The notes beneath the pieces were generated by a model. It was not told the origin of the DNA. It saw nothing but the letters and a program-made list of their open reading frames with translations, and ran no database searches. A stretch of 64,000 nt of DNA, from contig NZ_CP026652.1 of assembly GCF_002946835.1 (NCBI RefSeq), positions 8,432,001 through 8,496,000 on the forward strand, in the 5' to 3' direction. Each line of letters begins with the position of its first letter. Position 1 is the stretch's first letter. Positions 44,307 through 53,330 of the stretch are shown in pieces. Source of the stretch: Streptomyces dengpaensis (GTDB lineage Bacteria; Actinomycetota; Actinomycetes; Streptomycetales; Streptomycetaceae). Made by a program: the position numbers and the translations under genes.

Positions 44307-45095
44307 TCAGTCGCCGGAGACGGCGGACGCGGCCGGTACCGCGTCCTGGACGGCCGTACCGGCACCGAGGTAGAGACGACCGACCTCGGGATCGGTGAGC
44401 AGGTCGGCACCGGTTCCGGTCAGAGCGACCCGGCCGCCCTCCAGAACCACACCAGTGTCCGACACGGCCAGGCCGGAGCGTGCGTTCTGCTCGACCAGCA
44501 GTACCGTGCGCCCGGAACGGGCGAGCCCGGCGACATTGCGGAACACCGCGGTACGCGACTTGGGGTCCAGGCCGATGGAGGGTTCGTCCAGGAGGATGAG
44601 GGCCGGGTCGAGCATCAGGGTGCGGGCGATCTCGACGGTCTTCTGCTCCCCTCCGGAGAGCGAGCCGGCATGGGCGTCGGCCCGCTCCGCCACCAGCCGG
44701 AAGGTGGCGGCGATCTCTTCCCACCGCTGCGCGACCAGCCGCCGGTCACGCAGCACGAAGCCGCCCATCTCGATGTTCTCCCGCACGGTCATCGCCGGGA
44801 ACAGGCTGCGGTCTTGCGGCACATGGACGATGCCGCGCAGCAGCCGCTCCCGTGCGCTGAGCCGGGAAATGTCCTCGCCGCGGAAGGTGACGGTGCCGTC
44901 CTGCGGCCTGAGCAGCCCGGAGATGGTCTTCAGCGTTGTGGACTTGCCGGAGCCGTTGGGCCCGATGAGACAGGTGACCTGCCCGGCGGGCAGCGAGAGG
45001 TCGACACCGCGCAGGATGAGGCCGGCGCCGTATCCGGCTGTGATACCGCTGAGCCGGAGCAGCTCCCCGGGCTGCGGAAGTTGATAGCTCGTCAC
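44307..45095 (-). CDS. LIV-type ABC transporter ATPase (LivF-like)
   Basis: A 262-residue ATPase of the branched-chain amino acid/hydrophobic amino acid uptake (HAAT) family, LivF subtype. Walker A GPNGSGKST, signature LSGGEQKTVEIARTLM, Walker B ALILLDEPSIGLDPK, and the LivF-specific VPQDRSLFPAMTVRENIEMG. GTG 45095 overlaps the last base of the upstream stop (TAGTG). It energises import with LivG. It is the last gene of the operon. Confidence 0.93.
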   Translation of the reverse strand: MTSYQLPQPGELLRLSGITAGYGAGLILRGVDLSLPAGQVTCLIGPNGSGKSTTLKTISGLLRPQDGTVTFRGEDISRLSARERLLRGIVHVPQDRSLFPAMTVRENIEMGGFVLRDRRLVAQRWEEIAATFRLVAERADAHAGSLSGGEQKTVEIARTLMLDPALILLDEPSIGLDPKSRTAVFRNVAGLARSGRTVLLVEQNARSGLAVSDTGVVLEGGRVALTGTGADLLTDPEVGRLYLGAGTAVQDAVPAASAVSGD

Positions 45096-45826
45096 TAGTC
45101 CCCCAGATAGGCGTCGAGGACCCGGGCATCGGTCTGGATCTCAGCCGGTGTTCCGGTCGCGATGGTCCGTCCCCGGTCCAGCACGATGACCGGGTCGCAC
45201 AGCCGCATCACCAGCGGCATGTCGTGCTCCACCACCAGGAAGGTCACTCCCTGTGCGTTTCTGGCCCGCACATGGCGCTCCATCGTCTCGATCATCACGG
45301 GGTTCACCCCTGCGGTTGGCTCGTCGAGCAGCACCAGACGCGGATTCGCCATCAGCACGGCGGCGAACTCGCACAGCTTGCGCTGGCCGTAGGAGAGGTC
45401 GGCGGCCTTGACGTCGGCCTTGGCGGCCAGACCGAAGTCCTCCAGGAGCTCGTCGGCGCGGGCCCGGTCGGCGCGGGCAGCCCGCGGGCCGAGCAGCCCG
45501 GTCCAGCGGTGCCCCGCGGCCGCGACCAGGTTCTCCCGCACGCTGAGCGAGCCGAAGATGCGTGCCTGCTGGAAGGTGCGGGTCAGTCCGCGGCGATAGA
45601 GCAGCGCCGGGTCCGGCTTGCGGTACTCCGTACCTGCGAACCGCACCGATCCGGCGTCGGCCCCCAGATAGCCGGTGATCATGTTGAACACGGTGGTCTT
45701 GCCGGATCCGTTGGGGCCGATCAGTGCTGTCACCGACCCTTCCTCGACCGCGAACGAGCAGCCCTGGACCGCTCGCACCCCGCCGAAACCCTTGCTGAAT
45801 GAACGGACCTCGAGCAGCACTGTCAT
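45095..45826 (-). CDS. LIV-type ABC transporter ATPase (LivG-like)
   Basis: A 243-residue ATPase. Walker A GPNGSGKTT, signature LSYGQRKLCEFAAVLM, Walker B LVLLDEPTAGVNPVM, and the C-terminal DARVLDAYLGD typical of LivG. ATG 45826 overlaps the stop of the permease gene by 4 bp. It pairs with LivF on the two permeases. Confidence 0.93.
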   Translation of the reverse strand: MTVLLEVRSFSKGFGGVRAVQGCSFAVEEGSVTALIGPNGSGKTTVFNMITGYLGADAGSVRFAGTEYRKPDPALLYRRGLTRTFQQARIFGSLSVRENLVAAAGHRWTGLLGPRAARADRARADELLEDFGLAAKADVKAADLSYGQRKLCEFAAVLMANPRLVLLDEPTAGVNPVMIETMERHVRARNAQGVTFLVVEHDMPLVMRLCDPVIVLDRGRTIATGTPAEIQTDARVLDAYLGD

Positions 45827-46881
45827 CGCTTGTTCACCCGCCCTCCGAGGCGCAGCCGGTCCGCCACCGACGGCAGGATGCCGCGCGGCAGGACCAGCAT
45901 GACGGTCAGGAACAGTGCGGCGTACCCGACCAGGTGGAGCGAGTTGGCCCCGAGCCGGTACGCCAGGTACTGCTGGAATGGCACCACCAGGAACGCGCCC
46001 AGCACCGGGCCCCACAGGGTGCCCCGTCCGCCCAGGAACACCATCAGCACCATGCCGATGGTGACCAGCGGGTCCACCGCGAACGCCGGGTAGACGAAGG
46101 AAACGTAGTACGCCCAGACGGCGCCGACCGCGCCGGTGATGCCGACCGAGAGTGAGAAGGCGGCCAGTTTCGCCACGGTCGTCGGCGCGCCGACGCCCCG
46201 GGCCTTGTCCTCGTCATCGCGAACGGTGAGCAGGACCAGTCCCAGCCGGGAGCGGCGGACGTACCAGGTCACAGCGACGGCGAAGGCCAGCACGGCGACC
46301 AGCACGTAGTAGAACGGGAACGCGTAGTACGCGGCGCTAAACGGGGCGGGCGCGATGCCTACGCCCTGGGCGCCGCCGGTGAGCCCCTTGGCGTTGTATG
46401 CGATGGTCTGGGCAAGGAACAGCAGGGTGATGGTGACGATGGCGAAGGTCGTCGTCCTGGTACGCATCGCCACCCAGGCCACCGGAAGCCCGAGGGCGGC
46501 GGTGACGACTGCCACCAGCGGCAGCGCGAGGAAGGGCTCCCAGCCGGAGACCGGCGGATGCTGGTTGAACCAGATCGCCTGAGTGTAGGCGCCGACGCCG
46601 AAGAACGCGGCGTGACCCAGGGAGGGATAACCGGCGAAGCCTCCGACCAGGTTCCAGGCACTGGCCATGGCCGCGTACATCATGGTGAAGATCAGCAGGT
46701 TGACGATCCAGGGCGCGCCGACGGTCCAGGGAGCGGCCAGCAGGGCTCCGAAGAACACCACCGGTACCGCGCCGCGCGGCAGCCGTCCGAGCCAGGTAGC
46801 AGCACTACGGCCGACGGCGGCGGCCTTCGGTTCGGCGGCCGACGCGGACGTCACCGAGGGAGCGGTGGGAGTGGAGGTCAC
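45823..46881 (-). CDS. LIV-type ABC transporter permease (LivM-like)
   Basis: A 352-residue inner-membrane permease with about nine hydrophobic segments. The LivM hallmark NLVGGFAGYPSLGHAAFFGVGAY and the EAA-like region ARGVGAPTTVAKLAAFSLSVG are present. GTG 46881 overlaps the upstream stop (GTGA). An Ala/Thr-rich hydrophilic N terminus (about 35 residues) precedes the first span. Confidence 0.92.
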   Translation of the reverse strand: MTSTPTAPSVTSASAAEPKAAAVGRSAATWLGRLPRGAVPVVFFGALLAAPWTVGAPWIVNLLIFTMMYAAMASAWNLVGGFAGYPSLGHAAFFGVGAYTQAIWFNQHPPVSGWEPFLALPLVAVVTAALGLPVAWVAMRTRTTTFAIVTITLLFLAQTIAYNAKGLTGGAQGVGIAPAPFSAAYYAFPFYYVLVAVLAFAVAVTWYVRRSRLGLVLLTVRDDEDKARGVGAPTTVAKLAAFSLSVGITGAVGAVWAYYVSFVYPAFAVDPLVTIGMVLMVFLGGRGTLWGPVLGAFLVVPFQQYLAYRLGANSLHLVGYAALFLTVMLVLPRGILPSVADRLRLGGRVNKR

Positions 46882-47753
46882 AGCGCACCCCTCAGCTGAG
46901 CACCGAACAGCCCGCGGGGCCGTACGAGCAGGACAAGGAGCAGGGCGACGAAGAAGGTCGCGGAGGCCCATGCCGGGGACCAGGTCGCGGCGACCACCGA
47001 CTCGGCCACACCCATCAGGATGCTGGCCGCCACGGCGCCGCCGAGGCTGCCCAGACCGCCGAGGACGACGATGGCCAGCAGCCGCGCGATCAGGTCGTAG
47101 TGGCTGGCCGAGTTGAAGGGGTACACCAGGCCGAACACGGCGCCGGCGGCCCCTGCGGTCGCCGCTCCCAGGCCGAAGCCGAGTGCGGAGACCCGGTCGG
47201 GGTCCACTCCCAGCAGTCGGGCCGCGGTCGGGTTCTGCACCGTGGCCCGGATGGAGGCGCCGAATCGGGTGCGGTGCAGGAGCACCCACAGTCCGCCGAG
47301 GACGGCCAGTGAGAGACCGAAGGCAGCCAGCCTAGTCACCGACAGGTGGTAGCCGGCCAGCTCCAACGACTCGTCCCGGTAAGTGGCGTTGATGGACCTG
47401 TAGGTCGTCTTGTAGGTGGCGGCCAGAACACCCTCGACGGCCAGCGCGACCGCGAACATCACCATCAGGCTCAGCTCGCCGTCACCGGCCTTCAACGGGC
47501 GCAGGAAGACCCGGTGCACCACCACGCCGAGGAGGAACATCAGCGGGGCGAGGAGCAGGATGGTGAGGAAGGGATCGATTCCCGCCGTCGTGAACAGGGT
47601 GCAGGACAGATAGGCGCTGAGAACCACCATGGCGCCCTGCGCCAGGTTGATGACGCGCATGATGCCGAAGATCAGCGTCTGGCCGCTCGCCATCAGCGCG
47701 TACACGCCGCCGGTGAGGACACCGAGGATGACCGCTTGGACAAGGGTGTGCAT
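46878..47753 (-). CDS. LIV-type ABC transporter permease (LivH-like)
   Basis: A 291-residue inner-membrane permease. It begins LVQAVILGVLTGGVYALMASG, typical of LivH, followed by IFGIMRVINLAQGAMVVLSA, and contains a DPDRVSALGFGLGAATAGAAG segment typical of the cytoplasmic loop. ATG 47753 starts five bases after the upstream stop. It forms the membrane channel with the LivM-like protein. Confidence 0.92.
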   Translation of the reverse strand: MHTLVQAVILGVLTGGVYALMASGQTLIFGIMRVINLAQGAMVVLSAYLSCTLFTTAGIDPFLTILLLAPLMFLLGVVVHRVFLRPLKAGDGELSLMVMFAVALAVEGVLAATYKTTYRSINATYRDESLELAGYHLSVTRLAAFGLSLAVLGGLWVLLHRTRFGASIRATVQNPTAARLLGVDPDRVSALGFGLGAATAGAAGAVFGLVYPFNSASHYDLIARLLAIVVLGGLGSLGGAVAASILMGVAESVVAATWSPAWASATFFVALLLVLLVRPRGLFGAQLRGAL

Positions 47754-47758
47754 GCCGC

Positions 47759-49048
47759 TCACTTCCCCCAGGCCGGCTTCGACGTCAGCGGCTGGACGGC
47801 GGCGACTTCGGCTGGGAAGACCGGGGTCAGCCGCCGGTTCTGCCACTGGACCAGGGTGTAGTTGCTCTGCGGCTCGCCGTAGGCATCCCAGGACAAGTCG
47901 CCGATCGGCGTGGTCCAGGTGCCCGAGTGCAGGGTCTTGACGATGGTGGCGTTGTCGGCCTTACCGGTCTTCTTCGCGACCTGCTCGACCAGTACGCCGA
48001 CGGAGTACGCCTCGGCGCTGGTGGTGTCGATACCGGTCTCTTCCCCGCCGTACTTGGCCAGGTACGCCTTGACGAACTCGGCGGCGCCCGGCTGCTTGGA
48101 ACCGGCGAACCAGTCTCCGGTGGTGAAGATTCCGTTGACGTTGTTCGAACCGACCTTGTCGGGGAACTCCACCGGGTTGTTGGCGCCGTTGGACATGAAC
48201 AGCCACTTGGGACTGAACTTGAGCTGCTTCATGGCCTTGACCTGTGCGTAGGCGTCCTCGGACTGGGTGCCGGATACCACCAGGTCGGGCTTGCCGGCCG
48301 CCACCTTGGCGATCACCGGGGTGAGGTCGGTGAGGCTGTCCGGGTAGGTCTCGGAGTACACCGTCCTGATCCCGGCGGCCTCCAGGCGCTTGCGGAGGTT
48401 CTCGGCGAGCGGCGCGGCGAACGGGTCGTCGAGCGCGGCGTACGCGGCGGTCTTCGGCCGCTGGTCGGCAGGGAGCTTCAGCAGGTAGTCGGCAAAGATG
48501 TCGCCCTGCCTGACGATGGAGGCGGGCTGAACGAAGAACAGGTTGTCCAGGCGCTGTTCGAAGACCTTCGGCCCGCCGCCGGCGGGCTCCAGAAAGGCGT
48601 ACCCGTACCGCTTGGCGACCTGCGACGCGGGAATGCTCAGCAGGCTGGAGAACGGGCCGAAGACGAGGTCGACCTTGTCCTTGGTAATGAGGTTGGTGTA
48701 GTTGGTCGTCACCTGGTTGGGGTTGGAGGTGTCATCGACGATCTTGAGGACGACCTTGCGGCCCAGCACGCCACCGCGTTCGTTGACGTCGGAGGCCCAT
48801 AGGTCGTATCCGCGCTTGGCGGCCTTGCCCGGGTCGGCGAAGTCGCCGGTCAGCGAGAGCGACACACCGACCGTCAGTGTGTCCTTGGCCGCGGCATCGC
48901 CGCCCGCGTCCGGGCCCGCGGTTGCGGGGCCGCATGCCGCGAGGGACATGCTGACCGCGACCGCGGCCAGTGCCGCCAGCAGCCGCCTGCGGCGGCGCTC
49001 CCGAAACAGCAGTTGAACGGCCTCGCCTGACAATCGATTGCCATCCAT
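47759..49048 (-). CDS. LIV-type substrate-binding lipoprotein
   Basis: A 429-residue solute-binding protein (Peripla_BP_6 type). An Arg-rich N terminus, a hydrophobic segment and the lipobox SLAAC give a lipoprotein anchored outside the membrane. The first lobe begins LTVGVSLSLTGDFADPGKAA and the hinge regions such as VDLVFGPFSSLLSIPASQVA are typical. It should determine the specificity of the importer, but the ligand cannot be read from sequence. Its start codon sits inside the operator at 49030-49053, so repression may block both transcription and translation start. Confidence 0.92.
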   Translation of the reverse strand: MDGNRLSGEAVQLLFRERRRRRLLAALAAVAVSMSLAACGPATAGPDAGGDAAAKDTLTVGVSLSLTGDFADPGKAAKRGYDLWASDVNERGGVLGRKVVLKIVDDTSNPNQVTTNYTNLITKDKVDLVFGPFSSLLSIPASQVAKRYGYAFLEPAGGGPKVFEQRLDNLFFVQPASIVRQGDIFADYLLKLPADQRPKTAAYAALDDPFAAPLAENLRKRLEAAGIRTVYSETYPDSLTDLTPVIAKVAAGKPDLVVSGTQSEDAYAQVKAMKQLKFSPKWLFMSNGANNPVEFPDKVGSNNVNGIFTTGDWFAGSKQPGAAEFVKAYLAKYGGEETGIDTTSAEAYSVGVLVEQVAKKTGKADNATIVKTLHSGTWTTPIGDLSWDAYGEPQSNYTLVQWQNRRLTPVFPAEVAAVQPLTSKPAWGK

Positions 49049-49053
49049 GGCAA
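49030..49053. promoter_or_regulatory. LacI-type operator pair at the importer start
   Basis: CAATCGATTG (49030-49039) is directly followed by TTGCCAT-CC-ATGGCAA (49038-49053). The second palindrome covers the ATG of the binding-protein gene. The first is identical to the operator at 44229. Confidence 0.65.
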
Positions 49054-49191
49054 GCGGCTCCCTGACTCAATGAGAGTGGAATACACGGCGTCTCGCGGTC
49101 CGGCCCGCGGATCTCGGTGAAGGGCAGTGCAATGGGTTGCCGCGAAGCTACGGCCGCCTCTAGGGGGTGTCAAGGGTTGCTGCAGAGGTAT

Positions 49192-49227
49192 GCAATCCAT
49201 TGCCATGGCAATGGATTGCCCTGGCAA
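49192..49227. promoter_or_regulatory. Long LacI-type palindromes before the lacI gene
   Basis: A perfect 28-bp palindrome spans 49192-49219, centred on CATG, with arms beginning GCAATCCATTGCC. A second, near-perfect one (ATTGCC, two bases, GGCAAT) overlaps at 49214-49227. They lie just upstream of the lacI-family start at 49253 and suggest autoregulation. Confidence 0.75.
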
Positions 49228-49252
49228 TGAGCAGGGCCTAAGGTATGGAGGT

Positions 49253-50266
49253 GTGACGAGCTTGAGTGACGTGGCGCAAGCGGCCGGAGTCCATCCGGGC
49301 ACCGCGTCCCGAGCGCTGAATCCTCAGACCCGCCACCGTGTGTCGGCGGAGACCGCGCAGCGTGTCCAGGAGGCGGCCGACCGGCTCGGCTACCAGCCGA
49401 ACTCGGTTGCGCGGGCGCTGCGCACCCGGCGCTCGCACATGGTCGCGATTCTCATCCCGGATCTGACGAACCCTCTGTTCCCGCCCATCGTCAGAGGTGT
49501 CGAGGAGGTGCTGGCGCCCGCGGGCTACTCGGCAATCCTGGTCAACACGGACAATGACGAAGCCAAGGAAGGGCATCTCTTCGCCGAGCTGCGCGGTCGC
49601 CAGTGCGACGGCTTCATCGTGGCGACAGCGCGGCGCGAGCACCCGCTGCTCGAGCAGGCCGCAGCGGAGGGGGTAGCGATGGTCCTGGTCAACCGCGTGA
49701 CGGACAGGCGACCTGCGTCGTCGGTGACGGCCGACGAAGCCGGCGGTGTACACGCCGCGATCGCCCACTTGTCCTCCCTGGGGCACCGGCGGATCGCGCA
49801 TCTGGCGGGCCCTCAGAATCTGTCGACCGGTCTGATCCGATACCGGGCGTTCGTCGATGCCTGTGACCGGGCGGGGCTGGGCCCGGACGACCGCCCGGTC
49901 GTTGTCTGCGACTCCTTCAGCGAGACCGCCGGCGAGGCGGCGATGCACCGGCTGCTGCGGGAATCCGTACGGCCCACGGCGGTGTTCGCGTCCAACGATC
50001 TGCTGGCCCTGGGTGCTCTGGACGCTACGAGGGCCGCCGGACTGCGCTGCCCACAGGACCTGTCCGTGGTCGGCTTCAACGACATGCCCTTCCTGTCCCG
50101 GATGAGTCCAGCGCTGACGACCGTGCACGTTCCGCAGCGGACGATCGGCGCCGAAGCCGCCCGCATGCTGTTGCAGTCCCTCGAGGACCCGGGCCCACCG
50201 CGCTCGTTGCTCCTGGGGTGCGAACTCGTCGTACGGGCCTCGACCGGCCCTGCCCCGAGGAACTGA
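49253..50266 (+). CDS. LacI-family transcriptional regulator
   Basis: A 337-residue repressor. The N-terminal HTH is SLSDVAQAAGVHPGTASRAL with the hinge helix region YQPNSVARALRTRR. The sugar-binding-like core (VAILIPDLTNPLFPPIVRGV to NDMPFLSRMSPALTTVHVPQ) is complete. GTG 49253 has ATGGAGGT upstream. It is divergent from the importer operon; shared palindromes at 44229, 49030 and 49192 define a local regulon. The inducer is probably the imported compound or a product of it. Confidence 0.93.
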   Translation: MTSLSDVAQAAGVHPGTASRALNPQTRHRVSAETAQRVQEAADRLGYQPNSVARALRTRRSHMVAILIPDLTNPLFPPIVRGVEEVLAPAGYSAILVNTDNDEAKEGHLFAELRGRQCDGFIVATARREHPLLEQAAAEGVAMVLVNRVTDRRPASSVTADEAGGVHAAIAHLSSLGHRRIAHLAGPQNLSTGLIRYRAFVDACDRAGLGPDDRPVVVCDSFSETAGEAAMHRLLRESVRPTAVFASNDLLALGALDATRAAGLRCPQDLSVVGFNDMPFLSRMSPALTTVHVPQRTIGAEAARMLLQSLEDPGPPRSLLLGCELVVRASTGPAPRN

Positions 50267-50335
50267 CCGACCGACAGGCAGGCCCGGTAGGGATTTGCGG
50301 GTACTTCACGAGTTGCCGGACGGACCTTGACTGCT

Positions 50336-50500
50336 CCCCTCCCTGAAGGGAGGGGATTTTCTCCTTCAGAGTTGAGTGGGGATTCCAGGCTCAGGCCGCC
50401 TCCTGGCCCAGCGGGCCAGGATGTCTTACGCCCTCGATACCTGCCGGGCTCAGACCCGCCCGGACCAGCATCACGTGCGCGGAGTTCTTGTCCCTGGGGC
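50336..50500 (-). ncRNA. Predicted omega RNA region of tnpB
   Basis: TnpB guide (omega) RNAs overlap the 3' end of tnpB and the right end of the element. Here the 3' end of tnpB plus the downstream hairpin at 50336-50355 is the expected location. The guide would be the DNA just beyond the end (about 50315-50335). This is placement by family rule, not by direct signal. Confidence 0.4.
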
Positions 50501-51611
50501 AGACGGCTCCGCACGCGGTGCAGGCATACGTTCTCTCGGAAAGAGGCAGTGCGTGCTTGGTTCTCGCTCCGCACTGCGCACAGTCCATCGTGGTGTGCGC
50601 GGGGTGCACCAGGTGCACGATGCGCCCGTGCTTGCGCGCCATCTCCAGCAGTGCCCTCTTCGTGCTGCTGATGGCCGCGTCCGCTGCCTTGCGCGCCATG
50701 GTGGTCCTGGCGAGGAACTTGGGCCGGAAGTCCTCTGCCGCTATGGCGTCGTGGTCGCGCACGACCTTCTTGGCCCACTTGCGGCCGGTGTCTTCCCGCT
50801 GCCGGGCGACCTTCTTGTGCAGCTGCGCACGGAGCCGCTGTGCCTCCCGGTAGCCCTTCGACCCCGCTTGCCCCTTCTTCGGCTTGCGGCGCGCCATCAT
50901 CCGGTCGTACCGGGTCAGCTTCGCCTGAGCCTTCTTCCCATGCCCGGCATGCGGAAGGTCGTGGTCGTCGCTGGTGGTGGTTGCGGTCTCCTTCACGCCC
51001 CAGTCCACGCCGAGCACCCGGCCCGTCGCCGGGAGCGGCTGGATCTCGGCGGCAACGACGAAGGAGCAGTACCAGTGCCCCACACTGTCTTGGTGGACGC
51101 GGACGCTGGACGGGTCGGCCGGAAGGTCGCGGGACCACACCACCGTCAGACTGATGCCGCCGGCCAGATGCAACCGGCCGTCGTTGAGGCGGAAGCCGCG
51201 CTTGGTGTAGTTCAAGGTCGGGCCCGCCTCGCGCTTCTTCTTCCAGCGCGGCATCCCTGCCCGCTGCCGCATGGGCAACCGGTCCCTGCTGTCCTTGTGG
51301 GCCTTGGCTCGGGATTTCCCGAAGTCGCGGATGATCTGCTGCTGAGGAACCGAGGATCCGCGGGCCAGCCACGGGGTGGTGCGCCGGGCTTGGGTCAGCA
51401 TCGTGTCGAGCTGGGCCGGGCCGCATGTCTGCTTCTCGCCGGTCGCCTTGTTGCGCCGGTGCGCGGCCTTGGACTTGGCCACGCACTCGTTCCACACCCA
51501 CCGGCAGCGGTCCCACTCGCCGAGAAGGGCCTTCTCGGCGCCGGCCGAGACGCGAAGACGATAGGTGTACCGGGCGTGCCCCGCACCCTCCGTCATCGCT
51601 CCCGCAGCCAT
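50391..51611 (-). CDS. tnpB: RNA-guided endonuclease TnpB
   Basis: A 406-residue RuvC-fold nuclease guided by an omega RNA. RuvC motifs: GVDWGVKETATT with the first Asp, AIAAEDFRPKFL with the Glu, and RDKNSAHVM for the last Asp. A four-Cys zinc-binding loop is CAQCGART and CTACGAVC. Length is normal, and no frameshift is seen. ATG 51611 is chosen because AGGTTGAG lies upstream; ATG 51596 is possible. The gene probably promotes retention of its element after excision. Confidence 0.92.
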   Translation of the reverse strand: MAAGAMTEGAGHARYTYRLRVSAGAEKALLGEWDRCRWVWNECVAKSKAAHRRNKATGEKQTCGPAQLDTMLTQARRTTPWLARGSSVPQQQIIRDFGKSRAKAHKDSRDRLPMRQRAGMPRWKKKREAGPTLNYTKRGFRLNDGRLHLAGGISLTVVWSRDLPADPSSVRVHQDSVGHWYCSFVVAAEIQPLPATGRVLGVDWGVKETATTTSDDHDLPHAGHGKKAQAKLTRYDRMMARRKPKKGQAGSKGYREAQRLRAQLHKKVARQREDTGRKWAKKVVRDHDAIAAEDFRPKFLARTTMARKAADAAISSTKRALLEMARKHGRIVHLVHPAHTTMDCAQCGARTKHALPLSERTYACTACGAVCPRDKNSAHVMLVRAGLSPAGIEGVRHPGPLGQEAA

Positions 51612-51752
51612 GAATCTCAACCTACCCGGGAGGTACGACAGTTGACCCCCATTTGATCTTTGTGGTGCCTCACCTGCGCGAAGGGCGGACGCCCAATCGC
51701 CCTGGCGGCGATTCGGCTTCTCCTGCCCTGCTCCGCAGGAGTCCGAATCCTC

Positions 51753-51770
51753 CCCGGCCTGAAGGCCGGG
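51753..51770. repeat. Second element-end-like hairpin
   Basis: CCCGGCCT, GA, AGGCCGGG: an 8-bp perfect stem with the same apex as the tnpB 3' hairpin. In minus-strand reading it is followed by GGAGGATTC, as at 3' ends of related elements. It may be the left end of this element or the 3' end of a lost second one. Confidence 0.55.
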
Positions 51771-51975
51771 CCATCCTCGGAGGAACCGGTGACATGCGGA
51801 GCTCCGGGTGAGACGTCAGAACGGGGCCGGCGGCTCATCCGATCGGAGCTACGACCCGCGGAGCCGGGAACCCCCAGTGGATCAACGACGCGCAGCGGGA
51901 TATGGAGGCGGCGCTGAAGAAACTCGATGCGCTCGCCACCGTCACCCGGACCCGCGTTCCGCGTAATTCGGGGGT

Positions 51976-53164
51976 TCTAAGCGGCTTTGGTGAAGTTCGC
52001 TGCTGATCCTTGAATGCGGGCTCGTTGGCGGGTCAGCGCCTGGTCCACGGCGGCGCTGATGGCGTCGAGTTCGGTGTGGGCGCGCTGGGGGTAGTCCTCG
52101 TACTTGGCCGAGCGCCAGATGAGTTCGATGTCGTTGAGCTCGGGGCTGCGGGGTGGCAGGTAGAACAGCTCCACCCCGATCTTCGCCAGCTGCTCGCGAC
52201 GGCCCTTGAACGCCCTGGCCACGTGCGCGGAGGCATTGTCCAGCACCACGGTGCACGGTCGGCGCCGTCGCCAGACCGGTATGGGGGTGCCGTCCGCCGC
52301 GAGGTCCAAGGCGGCGGCCCCGCCGGGCAGTCGGGCCAGCCGACGGCAGACGAACTCCAGCAGCACGGCCGCGTCGATCGAGCTGGTGATGCGCTCTGAC
52401 AGCAGATCGGGCTCGGTGCCCACGACCAGGGCGCCGAGGACGTTGACCCGCCGGTTACGGGTGTCCTCGCGGGGCACCACCGCGCGCTGGCCGATGCGTG
52501 ACCAGGTGTAGCCGGTGGGCATGGTGGGCGCGAAGCCGGACTCGTCGAGGAAAGATCAGGTCGTGCGTGCCCGCGTCGGCCTCCATCCGTAAGTCCGCAA
52601 GTCCTCCAGCTGGTCCCGGGCGACCTGTTGGAGGACGGGGTCGGCCTTGTGCCGAAGGCTGTCGCGGGTGCGTTTCCACCGGAAACCCTCCCGGTGCAGC
52701 AGCTCGGTCAGCCACGCCGCCGACACGTGCACGCCCCGGTCCTTCTCCAGCCAGTCGCACAGCTCGGGCGCGGTCCAGGTCACCCCCTCCTCAGCGGAGG
52801 CGTCCAGTAACGCGCCCAGTGCCTTCAGGTGTTCGTCAGTGAATGAGGAGGGCCGTCCCGGACGCGGGGCATCGGCCAGGGCGTCACATCCGCCGTCGGC
52901 GAAACGGTGCACCGCCTCGCGCACCGTGACCGGGTTGCATTCCAGCAGGTCGGCGACCTGCGGCACAGTCAGGCCCCGGCTCAGCAACCGGATGCACTCC
53001 AACCGCCGCCGCTCGTTACGCGACAGGTCACGTCTGGCCAGCCGCCGACGCACCTCGGCCTGCTGCTCGGGCGTCAACTCCACCGTCAGGATCTTTGGCA
53101 TCAGCACCACTTCCCGTCAAAGCTCCTACCCCAACGAGGAGTTGACTTCACCGAGACCGCCTAG
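51976..53164 (-). mobile_element. IS630-family insertion sequence, decayed
   Basis: Imperfect terminal repeats of about 29 bp: TCTAAGCGGCTTTGGTGAAG at 51976 and the mirrored TCTAGGCGGTCTCGGTGAAG ending at 53164. TA lies at both ends. The transposase inside is in three frames. Confidence 0.75.
51977..53110 (-). pseudogene. IS630-family transposase split over three frames
   Basis: The N-terminal part (53110 down to about 52575) has the HTH (LTVPQVADLLECNPVTVREA) and the WTAPELCDWLEKDRGVHVS linker. A shift leads to MEADAGTHDLIF and another to LDESGFAPTMPTGYTWSRIG. The rest has VVLDNASAHVA and LPPRSPELNDIELIWR. All DDE residues survive, but two shifts within about 50 bases separate the halves. 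Some IS630 elements use programmed frameshifting; two shifts of this sort favour decay. Confidence 0.8.
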
Positions 53165-53249
53165 ACGAGCCTCACCACCAGGCCCCGACTGCAACCCGCA
53201 GCCGGGGCTTCGGCGTTGACGGCCGACGACCTGTAACAGGGCTCACCCA

Positions 53250-53330
53250 GCCCCAGGCTGAGGCGCGCGCTCGCCGAGGTCGGCCTCATCACTCTGACAG
53301 GCGGCGGCAGCTATATCGTGCCCGAACCTT
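53250..53330 (+). pseudogene. Possible GntR DNA-binding-domain tail
   Basis: The frame reads LRRALAEVGLITLTGGGSYI followed by VPEP, like the wing at the end of a GntR winged helix (RRAL-EL-A-GLI---G-G-YV). Nothing upstream or downstream extends it. Treat as a weak remnant. Confidence 0.3.

Larger units (their letters stand above)
50336..51782 (-). mobile_element. IS200/IS605-type element with tnpB only
   Basis: A tnpB gene is bounded by two hairpins, CCCCTCCCT-GA-AGGGAGGGG at 50336-50355 (its 3' end) and CCCGGCCT-GA-AGGCCGGG at 51753-51770 (5' side). Both share the CCTGAAGG apex seen at the ends of these elements. No tnpA is present, so it would need an outside transposase. The exact 5' end is uncertain. 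Confidence 0.7.
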
